A program made the position numbers and the translations under genes. A DNA stretch of 5,331 nucleotides, from assembly GCA_937919015.1 (NCBI GenBank), contig CALFPN010000031.1:1-5331 (forward strand), in the 5' to 3' direction. The DNA comes from an uncultured Clostridia bacterium. Lineage in GTDB: Bacteria; Bacillota; Clostridia; Lachnospirales; Anaerotignaceae. Shown here piece by piece: positions 5,004-5,331 of the stretch (positions within the stretch are counted from its first letter, which is position 1; the number at the start of each line of letters is the position of its first letter). The notes beneath the pieces were generated by a model that worked only from the letters and a program-made list of their open reading frames with translations, did no database searches and was not told where the DNA came from.

Positions 5004-5331
5004 TTATACAACAGTTCCTTCCGTATCAATTATTGTTGTCCATTCTCCACTGATGCCTGTACTGGAATACCGCAAGCCATTTGCCCCGAAATGGAACACC
5101 TTTGTTGCATCATCAATATTATCGCTGTCCACACAGATATAAAGCCCATCAGCATTGATAGTTGCCCTACCTGAAATCAGGCTGTAAATCTGTTTTGCTT
5201 CTGTGCTGGCAGACACCGCCGTTGTCAGTGATTTTTCACCACTAGTGATAGATGTAGCAAGGGTTTCAACAAAATCCCCCAATTCCACAATTTCATATTT
5301 TTCTAGCAGTGCATCCCATCTGTAGGAAATC
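5004..5331 (-). CDS. Phage tail / receptor-binding protein, C-terminal fragment
   Basis: The frame is open to the right edge, so the beginning of the gene is missing; 108 C-terminal residues are visible, ending at the TAA at 5004-5006. A GTG at 5288 lies in frame but is most likely internal, since ISYRWDALLEKYEI is encoded upstream of it without a break. The end of the protein contains KVFHFGANGLRYSSTGISG followed by EWTTIIDTEG, a pattern (FG-x-NGL-x-[YF]-S-x-TG-x-x-G-x-[WF]) that I know from tail-associated and baseplate proteins of Gram-positive siphophages, near the junction to the receptor-binding tip. The preceding stretch is polar and mostly beta-like, with a helical Ala/Thr/Ser-rich part (TTAVSASTEAKQIYSLI). 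Its place before the XhlA-like gene fits the standard late-gene order. The exact tail component cannot be told from this fragment. Confidence 0.7.
   Translation of the reverse strand, partial: ISYRWDALLEKYEIVELGDFVETLATSITSGEKSLTTAVSASTEAKQIYSLISGRATINADGLYICVDSDNIDDATKVFHFGANGLRYSSTGISGEWTTIIDTEGTVV

Larger units (their letters stand above)
4484..5331 (-). mobile_element. Edge of a prophage or prophage remnant
   Basis: All genes here are on the minus strand, in the order phage tail/receptor protein, XhlA-like membrane protein, microgenes, then host niaR. This is the late structural-to-lysis part of a siphophage-like genome. The sequence is more AT-rich than the left part and the CCC/CTG-rich codon choice of the nad genes fades. 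The left boundary is set by the last minus-strand ORF and the niaR terminator; no integrase or att repeat can be seen, so the exact junction is unknown and the element continues off the right edge. Confidence 0.65.

Noticed and set aside
4707..5174. Plus-strand open frame of 155 codons opposite the XhlA-like and tail genes
   Set aside because: No ribosome site; Ser/Cys-rich translation is the complement of the coiled coil. The minus-strand genes have ribosome sites, family features and tight spacing.
1..5331. tRNA or rRNA genes, CRISPR arrays, insertion sequences, riboswitches and diversity-generating retroelement parts
   Set aside because: None seen by eye: no repeat-spacer pattern, no transposase frame, no cloverleaf, and the leaders of the Crp/Fnr gene and niaR are too short for a riboswitch.

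Overview
The window looks like a chromosomal segment of an anaerobic Bacillota, most likely a clostridial gut-type bacterium. The reasons are the compact nadABC operon with strong AAGGAG ribosome sites, a NiaR-type niacin-responsive repressor, a clostridial Crp/Fnr regulator with a CxxxC motif, an iron-sulfur protein, and a Gram-positive type of prophage edge. No taxonomic marker is present, so this is inference.

Layout. Positions 1-2232 (+) carry the 3' end of nadA, then complete nadB and nadC, tightly spaced as one operon for de novo NAD synthesis: aspartate to iminoaspartate (NadB), to quinolinate (NadA), to nicotinate mononucleotide (NadC). A near-perfect 19-bp hairpin at 2248-2289, with A7 on one arm and T7 on the other, ends nadC and also the convergent iron-sulfur gene at 2286-2981 (-). 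That gene is divergent from a Crp/Fnr regulator at 3117-3791 (+). The 135-bp space between them holds a good sigma-A promoter and overlapping TTGTT/AACAA inverted repeats that could be an autoregulatory operator. Next comes niaR (3907-4440, +), the niacin-sensing repressor of NAD synthesis genes. It has a textbook promoter with repeated TGACAA(A)GACA motifs that may be its own operator. A second bidirectional terminator (4440-4475) closes it.

From about 4484 to the right edge the base composition becomes more AT-rich and all genes are on the minus strand. Read in transcription order they are the C-terminus of a phage tail/receptor-type protein that runs off the window, an XhlA-like coiled-coil membrane protein, a frame-disrupted or TTG-started microgene, and a 34-residue ORF that ends at the niaR terminator. 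This is the distal end of a prophage or prophage remnant. No holin or endolysin lies between the XhlA-like gene and the host gene niaR.

The main themes are NAD supply (nadABC and its likely repressor niaR), a redox-looking pair (iron-sulfur protein and Crp/Fnr) inserted between them, and a prophage junction. Nothing here is clearly a new system. The points most worth a second look are the iron-sulfur protein with an incomplete second cluster motif, the overlapping operator before the Crp/Fnr gene, the putative NiaR autoregulatory sites, and the microgenes at the prophage edge.
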